A stretch of 6,647 nt of DNA from Anaerolineae bacterium (GTDB lineage Bacteria; Chloroflexota; Anaerolineae; Aggregatilineales; Phototrophicaceae): NCBI GenBank assembly GCA_014379235.1, contig JACMMD010000099.1:1-6647 (forward strand). Reading direction: 5' to 3'. The stretch's first letter is position 1. Every line of letters begins with the position of its first letter. Under the pieces are notes generated by a model that ran no database searches, was not told the origin of the DNA, and was given only the letters and a program-made list of their open reading frames with translations. This document shows positions 1 to 5,637 of this stretch, piece after piece. The translations under genes and the position numbers were made by a program.

Positions 1-169
1 ATTATCGTACTTTTATCGTATAAGAAATATATAATACTTCGGTAACAGCATTATTATAGTGAGAGACACTTAACTAGGCGATTTGACTGAAATCTGAGTG
101 TCCTCTTTAGTAGAACTTTTTAGTGACTTCTAATAACTTCATTATCACATAAAAGGTTTCTGGTGCGGG

Positions 170-183
170 ATGACATCTGTCAT
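170..183. repeat. 14-bp palindrome downstream of the multicopper oxidase gene
   Basis: ATGACA-TC-TGTCAT is a perfect 6-bp inverted repeat with a 2-bp centre, lying about 37 bp beyond the oxidase stop codon. A wider, imperfect pairing is also visible: GGGATGACA (167-175) against TGTCACCC near 202-209, with one bulged A. On the minus strand no T-run follows, so it is not a convincing intrinsic terminator. It could be an mRNA 3'-end stem or an operator for a gene to the left of the window. The rest of 1-219 is AT-rich and I see no gene in it. Confidence 0.3.
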
Positions 184-219
184 ACTGTTGTACGCAGAAT
201 GTCACCCCTCGAAAATGGG

Positions 220-1251
220 CTATTCTTCGACGATCAACGTCGTCACCATACCGAACATGCCATTGCGCGATTCGGCGTGGCTCAAGATGTGGCAGTGGAA
301 CGCCCACACGCCTAGCTCGGTGCAGTCAACGATTACGTCGTAGCGCTCGCCGGGAGCGATGTTCAGCGTGTCACACAGATACGGCACAGGCAGGTTATAA
401 CCGTCTTTGGCGAACACCAACTGCGGCATCCCGTGTAAGTGCATCGGGTGAATCATCAGACCTTCGTTCATGTAGCGCACACGGATTTTGTCATTGAGCT
501 TGGCGCTAATCGGCTGCGTATACGGGAAACCCTTGCCATTGATGGTGAAGCCCACGCCGGAGTCGTTGAGAATCATCGTGTAATCGGCGTCGATTTCCGG
601 TTCGCGTGAAGTGTCGCTCGGCTCGATGATGAATGCGCCCATCAAGCCGCGAGTCACCTGCTCGGCGGCGTTATGATGCGAGTGGTACATGTGCGAACCC
701 GAATTGCGCGTGGTGAACTCGTAGGTAAAGGTCTCGCCCGGACGGATGGGCGGCTGTGTGATGAAGGGTACACCATCCATGTTATTGGGCAGCATCACGC
801 CATGAAAGTGAACGGAAGTGCTTTGCGTCATCTGATTGGTGACATTGATGCGAACCGTATCGCCTTCGGTGACGCGGATTTCCGGGCCGGGAACCATGCC
901 GTTATACGCTAGCGCCGCCACCATGATGCCGCCGCCTGTGTCCCAATCCATTTCGGTACAGGTCAGTTCAAACACCTTCACATCGCCATCCAGCGTATAT
1001 TCCATCGCTGGCTGTCGCCAGAATGTCGGGTCTTGTCCGATATTCTCCAGGTAAACATCGATGCCTGCGCTGTGATGCGTGTCCATTTCGTCCGCGCCGT
1101 GCGTATCCTGCGCTGGAACGTCGGCGGCGGGAACGTGCGCGCTGTGAGCATCATCATCGGCCAAGCTAGTACGGGCGAAAGCCGCGCTGCCAAGCATCCC
1201 AGCACCAGCACTGGCCAATTTCAGAAAGTGTCTGCGTCCAAAGGCATACAT
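220..1251 (-). CDS. Tat-exported two-domain multicopper oxidase (laccase-like)
   Basis: This 343-residue protein is a predicted copper oxidase that takes single electrons from a donor and reduces O2 to water outside the cytoplasmic membrane. The N-terminus RRHFLK (6-11) followed by a small, hydrophobic Ala/Gly-rich stretch is a twin-arginine signal, with likely cleavage after AFA (26) or SLA (31). Residues 32-65 form a His/Asp/Ala-rich linker. The first cupredoxin domain carries HFHG (148-151) and YHSHH (189-193). The second carries HPMHLHG (268-274) and FHCHILSH (318-325) with Met332/Met335. These supply the type 2/3 His ligands and the type 1 set His268, Cys320, His325 and a Met. Domain 1 has no type 1 Cys, so it resembles type-B two-domain enzymes such as small laccase, not NirK. 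A frame 42 codons longer exists, but GAGGAG (1260-1265 on the complement, 8 nt before ATG) and the Tat motif fix the start. The natural substrate (phenolic, Cu(I), Mn(II) or cytochrome) cannot be read from sequence. The neighbouring cytochromes are divergently transcribed. Confidence 0.9.
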   Translation of the reverse strand: MYAFGRRHFLKLASAGAGMLGSAAFARTSLADDDAHSAHVPAADVPAQDTHGADEMDTHHSAGIDVYLENIGQDPTFWRQPAMEYTLDGDVKVFELTCTEMDWDTGGGIMVAALAYNGMVPGPEIRVTEGDTVRINVTNQMTQSTSVHFHGVMLPNNMDGVPFITQPPIRPGETFTYEFTTRNSGSHMYHSHHNAAEQVTRGLMGAFIIEPSDTSREPEIDADYTMILNDSGVGFTINGKGFPYTQPISAKLNDKIRVRYMNEGLMIHPMHLHGMPQLVFAKDGYNLPVPYLCDTLNIAPGERYDVIVDCTELGVWAFHCHILSHAESRNGMFGMVTTLIVEE

Positions 1252-1305
1252 TCGGATTACTCCTCGAAGTAGTTCGTTCACTGAGCTAGGTTCATGGGTA
1301 TAAGC

Positions 1306-1332
1306 AAGGCCGCTGTATCGACTAGCGGCCTT
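1306..1332. repeat. Perfect 9-bp inverted repeat in the oxidase/cytochrome intergenic region
   Basis: AAGGCCGCT (1306-1314) and AGCGGCCTT (1324-1332) are exact reverse complements separated by 9 nt. The dyad is centred on 1319, overlapping the spacer and probable -10 of the oxidase promoter, so it is well placed to be an operator. If transcription starts farther upstream it would instead form a GC-rich hairpin in a leader. The flanks (TTTACT on plus, TTGCTTAT on minus) give only weak U-tracts, so terminator or attenuator activity in either direction is possible but not obvious. Confidence 0.55.
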
Positions 1333-1343
1333 TACTGTGTCAA
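1314..1343 (-). promoter_or_regulatory. Candidate promoter of the multicopper oxidase gene
   Basis: On the minus strand a perfect TTGACA -35 box lies at 1343-1338. With an 18-bp spacer the best -10 is GATACA at 1319-1314, which matches only the central ATA of the consensus. Transcription would start near 1307, giving a leader of about 55 nt before the ATG at 1251. The weak -10 combined with a strong -35 would suit a promoter needing an activator. The -35 match is seen directly; promoter function is inferred. Confidence 0.4.
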
Positions 1344-1476
1344 TGTACCTGAACGCCCTGTGTGAGGTGAGTAACAAATGTCAGCGGTTTTATAGGATAC
1401 GTGTCACTACACCGGCTCAAACGCTTCGAACATAATGAACGTGTACTGTTTATGACGTTTGTTTGGAGACTTATCG

Positions 1477-1914
1477 ATGAGCGAACCGATGATTGACCAC
1501 TCTGACGCCGCCAGCCAAACAGCGGCACGCGGGATGCCCTTCGCGCCAGCGTTCGTGCTGCTGGCCAGTTTTGCAGTGATGCTGATTGTGATCGTTTTTG
1601 GAACTGCTGGAAACGCATCACAACGTTCCATCGCGGCAGCACACCTGCCACCATTAGCAGCCGGAGAGCGCGACTACGTGCGTTACTGTTCCGCGTGTCA
1701 TGGCGTAGATGGTCAAGGTGTAGCGTATATGGGAACGGCTCTCACTGACCATGAGCTGTTGGCAGATAACGATGCCGCGTTGATTGTCTTCTTAACTGAA
1801 GGCCGCCCGTTGGCAGACCCCCGCGTTGAGTTTCCGCATCCCTATCGCGGCGGCTATCCTCGTTTGAGTGACGAGCAAATCAGCGACATCGTGCGTTATC
1901 TGCATACATTGTGA
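1477..1914 (+). CDS. Membrane-anchored mono-haem c-type cytochrome without the usual axial Met
   Basis: The 145-residue product has a polar N-terminus, one hydrophobic helix at about 21-43 and a small cytochrome c domain exposed outside the membrane. Haem attachment is CSACH (71-75). The C-terminal helix RLSDEQISDIVRYLHTL (129-145) is typical of class I cytochromes c. The expected distal methionine in a MPxF-like loop is missing: that segment reads FPHPYRGGYP (119-128), so His121 may be the sixth ligand or the haem may be open; Met85 lies only 10 residues after the haem His. GGAGA (1465-1469) lies 7 nt before ATG 1477. A longer in-frame TTG start at 1459 would place this ribosome site inside the gene, so it was not used. 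Its role is probably electron transfer. The next cytochrome begins 19 nt after the stop, indicating an operon, and the copper oxidase is divergent from it. Confidence 0.85.
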   Translation: MSEPMIDHSDAASQTAARGMPFAPAFVLLASFAVMLIVIVFGTAGNASQRSIAAAHLPPLAAGERDYVRYCSACHGVDGQGVAYMGTALTDHELLADNDAALIVFLTEGRPLADPRVEFPHPYRGGYPRLSDEQISDIVRYLHTL

Positions 1915-1933
1915 GGTTCAGTGGGAGACTAAC

Positions 1934-2494
1934 TTGATTAATTTCCTTTCCGCCATATTTCCGCACTTTGGAGAATTGAAGCGCGGTTTATGCATCAGTG
2001 TCGCAATCCTGCTCACGCTTTGCTCAAGCGCATGTTCGATGACCAGCACCCCCGAACCGCTTTTTACAGCACCAACAGAGTCGCCAGCACGGTTAGCGCT
2101 CATTGAGTCTGATTCGAATTTGCAAGCGGGACGGTCTAGCTATGATTTGCTCTGCGCGCATTGTCATGGTTATGGCGGCGAGGGGCAGCTTGAAGCGACG
2201 ATTGAAAACACGCTCAGTTTAGGGTTGCTGACAGTACCGGCCCACGATGCCACCGGACATACGTGGCAGCATCCAGACCAAGTTCTGCGGGAAGCTATTT
2301 TGCAAGGTATCCAAAACCCGCTGGATCATTTCCCGATGCCAGCCTTCGAGGGAACCCTGAATGAAGAAGAAATCAATCAGGTGCTTGACTATATCCGGCT
2401 GTGGTGGACGGTTGAGCAGAGGGAATATCAACGGAATCTAACGCGACATCACGCGGAGATTGATGCCGAGTTTGGGATCAATGCGAACGAGTAG
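1934..2494 (+). CDS. Exported c-type cytochrome, possibly a lipoprotein (TTG start)
   Basis: This 186-residue electron-transfer protein has a class I cytochrome c domain. CAHCH (74-78) binds haem, Met135 in FPMPAF (133-138) is the probable sixth ligand, and the closing helix is LNEEEINQVLDYIRLWW (142-158). A polar, charged tail of about 28 residues follows. The N-terminus has a Lys-Arg pair (16-17) and a hydrophobic core (about 19-30) ending in CSSAC (30-34). Cys34 could be lipidated, but the residue at -3 is Ser, not Leu, so this is a weak lipobox and ordinary Sec cleavage is an alternative. The TTG at 1934 is chosen because GGGAG (1923-1927) precedes it by 6 nt and the frame then opens with a signal sequence; an in-frame ATG at 1868 lies inside the upstream gene and has no role for its extra residues. 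The 19-nt gap to the first cytochrome implies co-transcription. Confidence 0.82.
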   Translation: MINFLSAIFPHFGELKRGLCISVAILLTLCSSACSMTSTPEPLFTAPTESPARLALIESDSNLQAGRSSYDLLCAHCHGYGGEGQLEATIENTLSLGLLTVPAHDATGHTWQHPDQVLREAILQGIQNPLDHFPMPAFEGTLNEEEINQVLDYIRLWWTVEQREYQRNLTRHHAEIDAEFGINANE

Positions 2495-2609
2495 TGGAGC
2501 GGCAGAACCGTTCGTGACAGATAGCATGCGCTGTTTGTGATGTTAGTCATTAAGGGCGTTTGCCGTTGGGAGCTATGGTATAGGCAGCTAGATAGAGAAG
2601 GAAAATTCA

Positions 2610-3377
2610 ATGAACGGCTTGCAAGGTAAGGTTGCAGTGGTAACTGGTGGAAGTTCGGGAATTGGACGTGCCACTGCATTGGCATTCGCCAACGAGGGCA
2701 TGAAGGTCGTTATCGCTGATGTTGATACCAAGGCCGGCGAATTGGTGACGCAGGAAATTCAACATGCTAATGGCAGCGCCATTTTCGTTAAAGCCGATGT
2801 ATCAAATGCAGCGGATGTTCAGGCACTTGTCAACAAAACGGTTCAGACTTATGGACGTTTAGATATTGGTGTCAACAATGCTGGCATCGGCGGCCCATCC
2901 GCAATCACTGGCGATTACACGGAACAAGACTGGAATCGTGTAATTAGCATCAACCTAACAGGTGTTTGGCTGTGTATGAAGTATCAAATTCAACAGATGC
3001 TTAGTCAGAGCGAGAGCGGTGGCATCATTGTCAATATGGCTTCTATCTTGGGCTGGGTAGGATTTGCTTCTGCCCCTGCTTATGTGGCTGCCAAACATGG
3101 CGTTCTCGGGCTAACCAAGACCGCAGCCGTTGAATATGCCGCTCAGAACATCCGCATTAACGCGGTCTGTCCTGCCTTTATCTATACACCGCTGTTGGAA
3201 AACGCGGGTATGGCAGAAGGTACGGATTTGTACAACATGATTGCCAACTTGCACCCGATGAAGCGCATGGGCAAGCCCGAAGAAGTGGCCGATCTGGTGT
3301 TATGGCTGTGTTCGGATGGAGCGTCGTTTGTCACTGGCAGCGCGTATCTTGTCGATGGCGGCTATGTGGCCCAATAA
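2610..3377 (+). CDS. Short-chain dehydrogenase/reductase (classical SDR, NAD(H)-type)
   Basis: This is a cytoplasmic NAD(H)-dependent oxidoreductase of 255 residues, the standard length for the classical SDR family. The Rossmann glycine motif TGGSSGIG is at 12-19. Asp37 at the end of the second strand favours NAD(H) over NADP(H). Asp63-Val64, NNAG (89-92) and Asn115 are in place, and the catalytic Ser145, Tyr158 and Lys162 keep the S-x12-Y-x3-K spacing. The C-terminus GSAYLVDGGY is typical of the family. After the active site the usual PG is replaced by PAF (188-190). GAAGGA (2597-2602) lies 7 nt before the ATG. Substrate cannot be assigned; relatives act on sugars, steroids, acyl carriers or small alcohols, and automatic labels such as glucose 1-dehydrogenase would be unsupported here. 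The 115-bp gap after the cytochromes shows no clear terminator or promoter. A flavodoxin-like gene follows after 99 bp and may share its transcript. Confidence 0.92.
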   Translation: MNGLQGKVAVVTGGSSGIGRATALAFANEGMKVVIADVDTKAGELVTQEIQHANGSAIFVKADVSNAADVQALVNKTVQTYGRLDIGVNNAGIGGPSAITGDYTEQDWNRVISINLTGVWLCMKYQIQQMLSQSESGGIIVNMASILGWVGFASAPAYVAAKHGVLGLTKTAAVEYAAQNIRINAVCPAFIYTPLLENAGMAEGTDLYNMIANLHPMKRMGKPEEVADLVLWLCSDGASFVTGSAYLVDGGYVAQ

Positions 3378-3476
3378 CTGCCCACGATATTTTGCTTTAT
3401 GCCTTATCCGCTAGGCTGCATCCAATTAGGTTTGAAATGAGGTGCAGTGCCTAAGAAAGAGACAAAGGAGTTCAGA

Positions 3477-4037
3477 ATGATTACCGTTCTCGTAGCCTAC
3501 GCTAGTAAGCACCATTCAACCGCCGAGATCGCTGAGTTAATCGGTGCAGTTCTCGAACTGGACGACACACTGGATGTGGATGTGCGTTCGGTAGACACCG
3601 TTGAACACGTTGCGCTCTATGATGCGGTTGTACTCGGCAGCGCGGTTTATGTGGGCCAGTGGCAGTCTCAAGCGGCTCAATTTCTCAAGGAACATGTAGC
3701 GGAGTTAGCTGACCGTCCGGTTTGGCTGTTCTCAAGCGGGCCTACTGGCGAAGGTGATCCACAAACTATCATGAAAGGCTGGGAGTTCCCTGAAGCACTT
3801 CAGCCTTTAGTCGAGCAGATCAAACCGCGTAATGTCGCCTTCTTTCACGGCAAGTTAGACCCATCGAAGCTTAACTTCATGGAAAGGACTGCCGTGAAGC
3901 TGATACATGCCCCGCTGGGTGATTTTCGGGACTGGGACATGATCCGAAATTGGGCGACGCATATTGCTCAGGCGCTCATTGAGGAGCAAACAGAGCGCAT
4001 TTTGGCCTTACCCCAAACTGACATCCCCCGTAGTTAA
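3477..4037 (+). CDS. Flavodoxin-domain protein, HemG-like
   Basis: The 186-residue product is a predicted FMN-binding cytoplasmic redox protein. Strand one and the phosphate loop read VAYASKHHST (6-15); the second flavin-contact region is LGSAVYVGQW (53-62); a third is LFSSGPTGEGD (84-94). The C-terminal part, FFHGKLDPSKLNFMERTAVKLI (122-143) then DWDMIRNWATHIAQAL (152-167), resembles the menaquinone-dependent protoporphyrinogen IX dehydrogenase HemG family (Flavodoxin_5). Haem-pathway function is therefore possible and would fit the nearby cytochromes, but many family members are uncharacterised. The ATG at 3477 is preferred because AAAGGAG (3464-3470) sits 6 nt before it and the first beta strand starts at once. 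A GTG at 3447 with a shorter, closer GAGG would add ten Lys/Glu-rich residues. A stem-loop follows the stop codon. Confidence 0.78.
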   Translation: MITVLVAYASKHHSTAEIAELIGAVLELDDTLDVDVRSVDTVEHVALYDAVVLGSAVYVGQWQSQAAQFLKEHVAELADRPVWLFSSGPTGEGDPQTIMKGWEFPEALQPLVEQIKPRNVAFFHGKLDPSKLNFMERTAVKLIHAPLGDFRDWDMIRNWATHIAQALIEEQTERILALPQTDIPRS

Positions 4038-4066
4038 TCGAGCAAGACTCTTGCTGCATCCATAGA

Positions 4067-4090
4067 CGGGTTGCGCTTACGCGCAATCCG
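4067..4090 (+). terminator. Stem-loop after the flavodoxin-like gene, possible terminator
   Basis: A 10-bp stem with one G-T wobble (CGGGTTGCGC against GCGCAATCCG) closes a 4-nt loop TTAC, starting 30 nt after the stop codon. The downstream sequence ATGTTTAATTAT is T/A-rich but lacks a continuous T-run, so termination could be weak. A smaller hairpin at 4041-4055 precedes it. Confidence 0.5.
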
Positions 4091-4246
4091 ATGTTTAATT
4101 ATCAATAATCAATGAAAGTGGATTGAGCTTGCATATTTTCTGCGAATATTTGCCATCAAGTTCTTAGATTAATTTGAGAAAGGAGTTGAGGACAGCAGTA
4201 CCTTGTCTATACGTTTAAGCGCCAAAAAGGGAACGTATGGCACTAT

Positions 4247-4268
4247 TTTGGCAAGAATTTGGCAAGAA
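4247..4268. repeat. Tandem 11-bp direct repeat, candidate operator
   Basis: TTTGGCAAGAA occurs twice in perfect head-to-tail copies, 4247-4257 and 4258-4268. The period is close to one DNA helical turn, so both copies face the same side of the helix. The first copy overlaps TTTTGGC, which is the reverse complement of GCCAAAA at 4221-4227. The repeat lies about 55 bp upstream of the putative -35 of the binding-protein gene, a position suited to an activator. Binding of a regulator is inferred; the repeats themselves are seen. Confidence 0.5.
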
Positions 4269-4321
4269 ATAAGTAGAAGCCAATATCCCTTTCCTGATAC
4301 AGTAAACCCAGCTTAGAGGTT

Positions 4322-4349
4322 TTGACGCTTTTAAGCGCAATCGTATGTT
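4322..4349 (+). promoter_or_regulatory. Sigma70-like promoter of the sugar ABC operon
   Basis: TTGACG (4322-4327) and TATGTT (4344-4349) are separated by 16 bp. Transcription would begin near 4356, giving a leader of about 26 nt that contains AAGGGAG (4367-4373) 8 nt before the ATG at 4382. The small hairpin CGCTT-TT-AAGCG lies in the spacer. This placement argues against the upstream in-frame TTG at 4322 being a start codon, since it would be part of the -35 element. Confidence 0.5.
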
Positions 4350-4381
4350 TGTTAAAAGACTTTGATAAGGGAGCATTTGTT

Positions 4382-5506
4382 ATGAAACTTCGCATCGCTT
4401 TGATCCTCAGTATATTGGTGCTGTCTATCGTGACAGCGTATGCTCAAGATGCCACCGAAGAACCAGCAATGGACGCTGGCGTGCTTGACCCTGATGCCTG
4501 TTTCCGTGCCGCTGCTAACAGCGACGGCGTGGTGCAGCTTGAGGCAAAGGAAGGCCCCTTCACCATTGGCATTAGCAATTCCTTCATCGGCAATGCGTGG
4601 CGCACACAGATGATTCAGATGGCGCAGGCATTCGCGCAAGAGCCAGAAATCGCGGAGCAGATCGAAGAACTGATCGTCGTATCCTCTGGTCAGGATGTCG
4701 AAGCACAGATCGGCCAGATGGACATCATGATCGCGCTCGGTGTGGACGCAATTGTTCTCAACGCTGCCAACCCCACTGGCTTCGATGCTGTGATTCGCCG
4801 CGCATGGGAAGCGGGCATTCCGGTCATCGCCTTTGACAATATCGTCACCGCACCGGAAGCGATTCTGGTCAACGAAGATCAGATCGAGTTCGGGCGTGTG
4901 ATGGCCGAAGACCTCGTAGCGCGCATGGGCGGCGCGGGCAATGTCGTGATGGTCAACGGCGTCCCCGGTACCAGCGTAGACTCGGATCGTAACGCTGGCG
5001 CGAAAGCCGTATTCGCGGAATACCCCGACATCACTATCATCGCCGAACTCGAAGGCCGTTGGGACAGCGGCACGGCGCAAACAGTGATGGCGGACTTCCT
5101 CGCTACACAGCCAGAAGTTAACGGTGTGTGGCTGCAAGGCGGCGGCCCCGGCGTCATTCAGGCGTTCTTGGACGCTGATGTGCCGCTCGTGCCGATGGCT
5201 GGCGAAGCTGAAAATGGCTTCCGTATGGCTATGGCCGAATATGAAGATGAAGGGCTAGTCGGTATCTCGGTTGGACAAACACCGGGCATGGTCGCCGCTT
5301 CGATGCAGGTCGCGCTCGAACTGCTCAAGGGCCGCGAAATGCCGCGCAGCATCGCGCTGCCGCTGCCGATTGCCACAACCGAAACGCTGGAAGAAGGCGT
5401 GAACTACTTCCCTGATCTGCCAGCCGACTTCTTTACACCCATTCAGATTCCGGGCTGCGGTGTTAATCTAACGGCGGAAGCGATTCTCGCAGTCGTGGTT
5501 GAGTAG
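4382..5506 (+). CDS. Sugar ABC transporter substrate-binding protein (ribose-binding type)
   Basis: This 374-residue protein is the extracytoplasmic receptor of an ABC importer, of the Peripla_BP_4/ribose-binding type. A Sec signal peptide (Lys3, Arg4, hydrophobic 5-18, AYA cleavage before Gln22) is followed by a short acidic tail. Two alpha/beta lobes follow: ISNSFIGNAWRTQM (64-77) opens lobe one, VDAIVLNAANPTGF (121-134) and GIPVIAFDN (145-153) are typical of the sugar-binding fold, and GRWDSGTAQTVM (225-236) and GVWLQGGGPGVIQAF (248-262) belong to lobe two. There is no lipobox. The mature protein has only two cysteines, Cys40 and Cys359, near its two ends, suggesting a disulfide. The start at 4382 fits the signal peptide and the AAGGGAG ribosome site. 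The sugar ligand is unknown. The transporter ATPase follows after 131 bp, so this is the first gene of the operon and is probably its most highly expressed one. Confidence 0.92.
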   Translation: MKLRIALILSILVLSIVTAYAQDATEEPAMDAGVLDPDACFRAAANSDGVVQLEAKEGPFTIGISNSFIGNAWRTQMIQMAQAFAQEPEIAEQIEELIVVSSGQDVEAQIGQMDIMIALGVDAIVLNAANPTGFDAVIRRAWEAGIPVIAFDNIVTAPEAILVNEDQIEFGRVMAEDLVARMGGAGNVVMVNGVPGTSVDSDRNAGAKAVFAEYPDITIIAELEGRWDSGTAQTVMADFLATQPEVNGVWLQGGGPGVIQAFLDADVPLVPMAGEAENGFRMAMAEYEDEGLVGISVGQTPGMVAASMQVALELLKGREMPRSIALPLPIATTETLEEGVNYFPDLPADFFTPIQIPGCGVNLTAEAILAVVVE

Positions 5507-5553
5507 AACGCTCAAACGGGCGAGGTTATACTCCGAGACATTGAATAGAGTCT

Positions 5554-5581
5554 GTAGGGGCGCTTCGCGAAGCGCCCCTAC
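5554..5581. repeat. 28-bp perfect palindrome between binding-protein and ATPase genes
   Basis: GTAGGGGCGCTTCG (5554-5567) is followed directly by its exact reverse complement (5568-5581). The transcript would fold into a very stable GC-rich hairpin capped near UUCG. No T-run follows, so it is not a standard terminator. Similar GTAGGGGCG...CGCCCCTAC palindromes are, from general knowledge, dispersed in many Chloroflexota and cyanobacterial genomes, so it is probably a REP-like mobile repeat. It may stabilise the upstream binding-protein mRNA and reduce ATPase expression, as REP elements do in E. coli mal-type operons; that effect is inferred. Confidence 0.8.
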
Positions 5582-5637
5582 GATAGATATTTCCGAGCAT
5601 CTTTGAAATATAGCCAGTTTCTTTGAGACCATCTTAT

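Larger units (their letters stand above)
4038..4381. other. Gene-free AT-rich region between the flavodoxin-like gene and the ABC operon
   Basis: These 344 bp contain no convincing coding frame; a good Shine-Dalgarno-like AAAGGAG near 4179-4185 is not followed by a sustained reading frame. The region holds two hairpins after the upstream stop (AGCAAG/CTTGCT at 4041-4055, and a stronger one at 4067-4090), an inverted pair GCCAAAA (4221-4227)/TTTTGGC (4246-4252), a tandem 11-bp repeat at 4247-4268 and a promoter at 4322-4349. It is most simply the terminator plus the control region of the sugar transporter operon. Confidence 0.6.

Noticed and set aside
107..307. 66-codon minus-strand frame running past the oxidase stop codon
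   Set aside because: It overlaps the conserved HCH copper-binding end of the oxidase in another frame, and has no homology feature or clear ribosome site.
220..1251. Copper nitrite reductase (NirK) assignment for the two-domain cupredoxin protein
   Set aside because: NirK has its type 1 Cys in the first domain. Here the first domain has no such Cys and the HCH motif is in the second domain, with full type 2/3 His motifs, as in laccase-like oxidases.
1252..1377. 42-codon N-terminal extension of the oxidase
   Set aside because: It would place the Tat signal internally and would run through the ribosome site, the dyad and the -35 box.
1364..1395. Five-codon frame MSAVL with a good GAGGTGA site, as a leader peptide for the cytochromes
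   Set aside because: So short a frame is expected by chance; no regulatory codons or attenuator pairing follow it before the cytochrome start.
3447..3476. GTG start for the flavodoxin-like gene
   Set aside because: A shorter ribosome site with tight spacing precedes it. The AAAGGAG before ATG 3477 is stronger and matches the start of the flavodoxin fold.
4352..5137. Long (261-codon) open frame on the minus strand
   Set aside because: It is fully antisense to the binding-protein gene, which has clear family motifs, a signal peptide and a ribosome site. The minus frame is rich in His, Arg and Cys with no recognisable domain.
5554..5581. Intrinsic terminator ending the binding-protein transcript
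   Set aside because: The hairpin is strong but followed by CGATAGATATTT with no T-run, and no separate promoter for the ATPase was evident; an intra-operon repeat is more likely.
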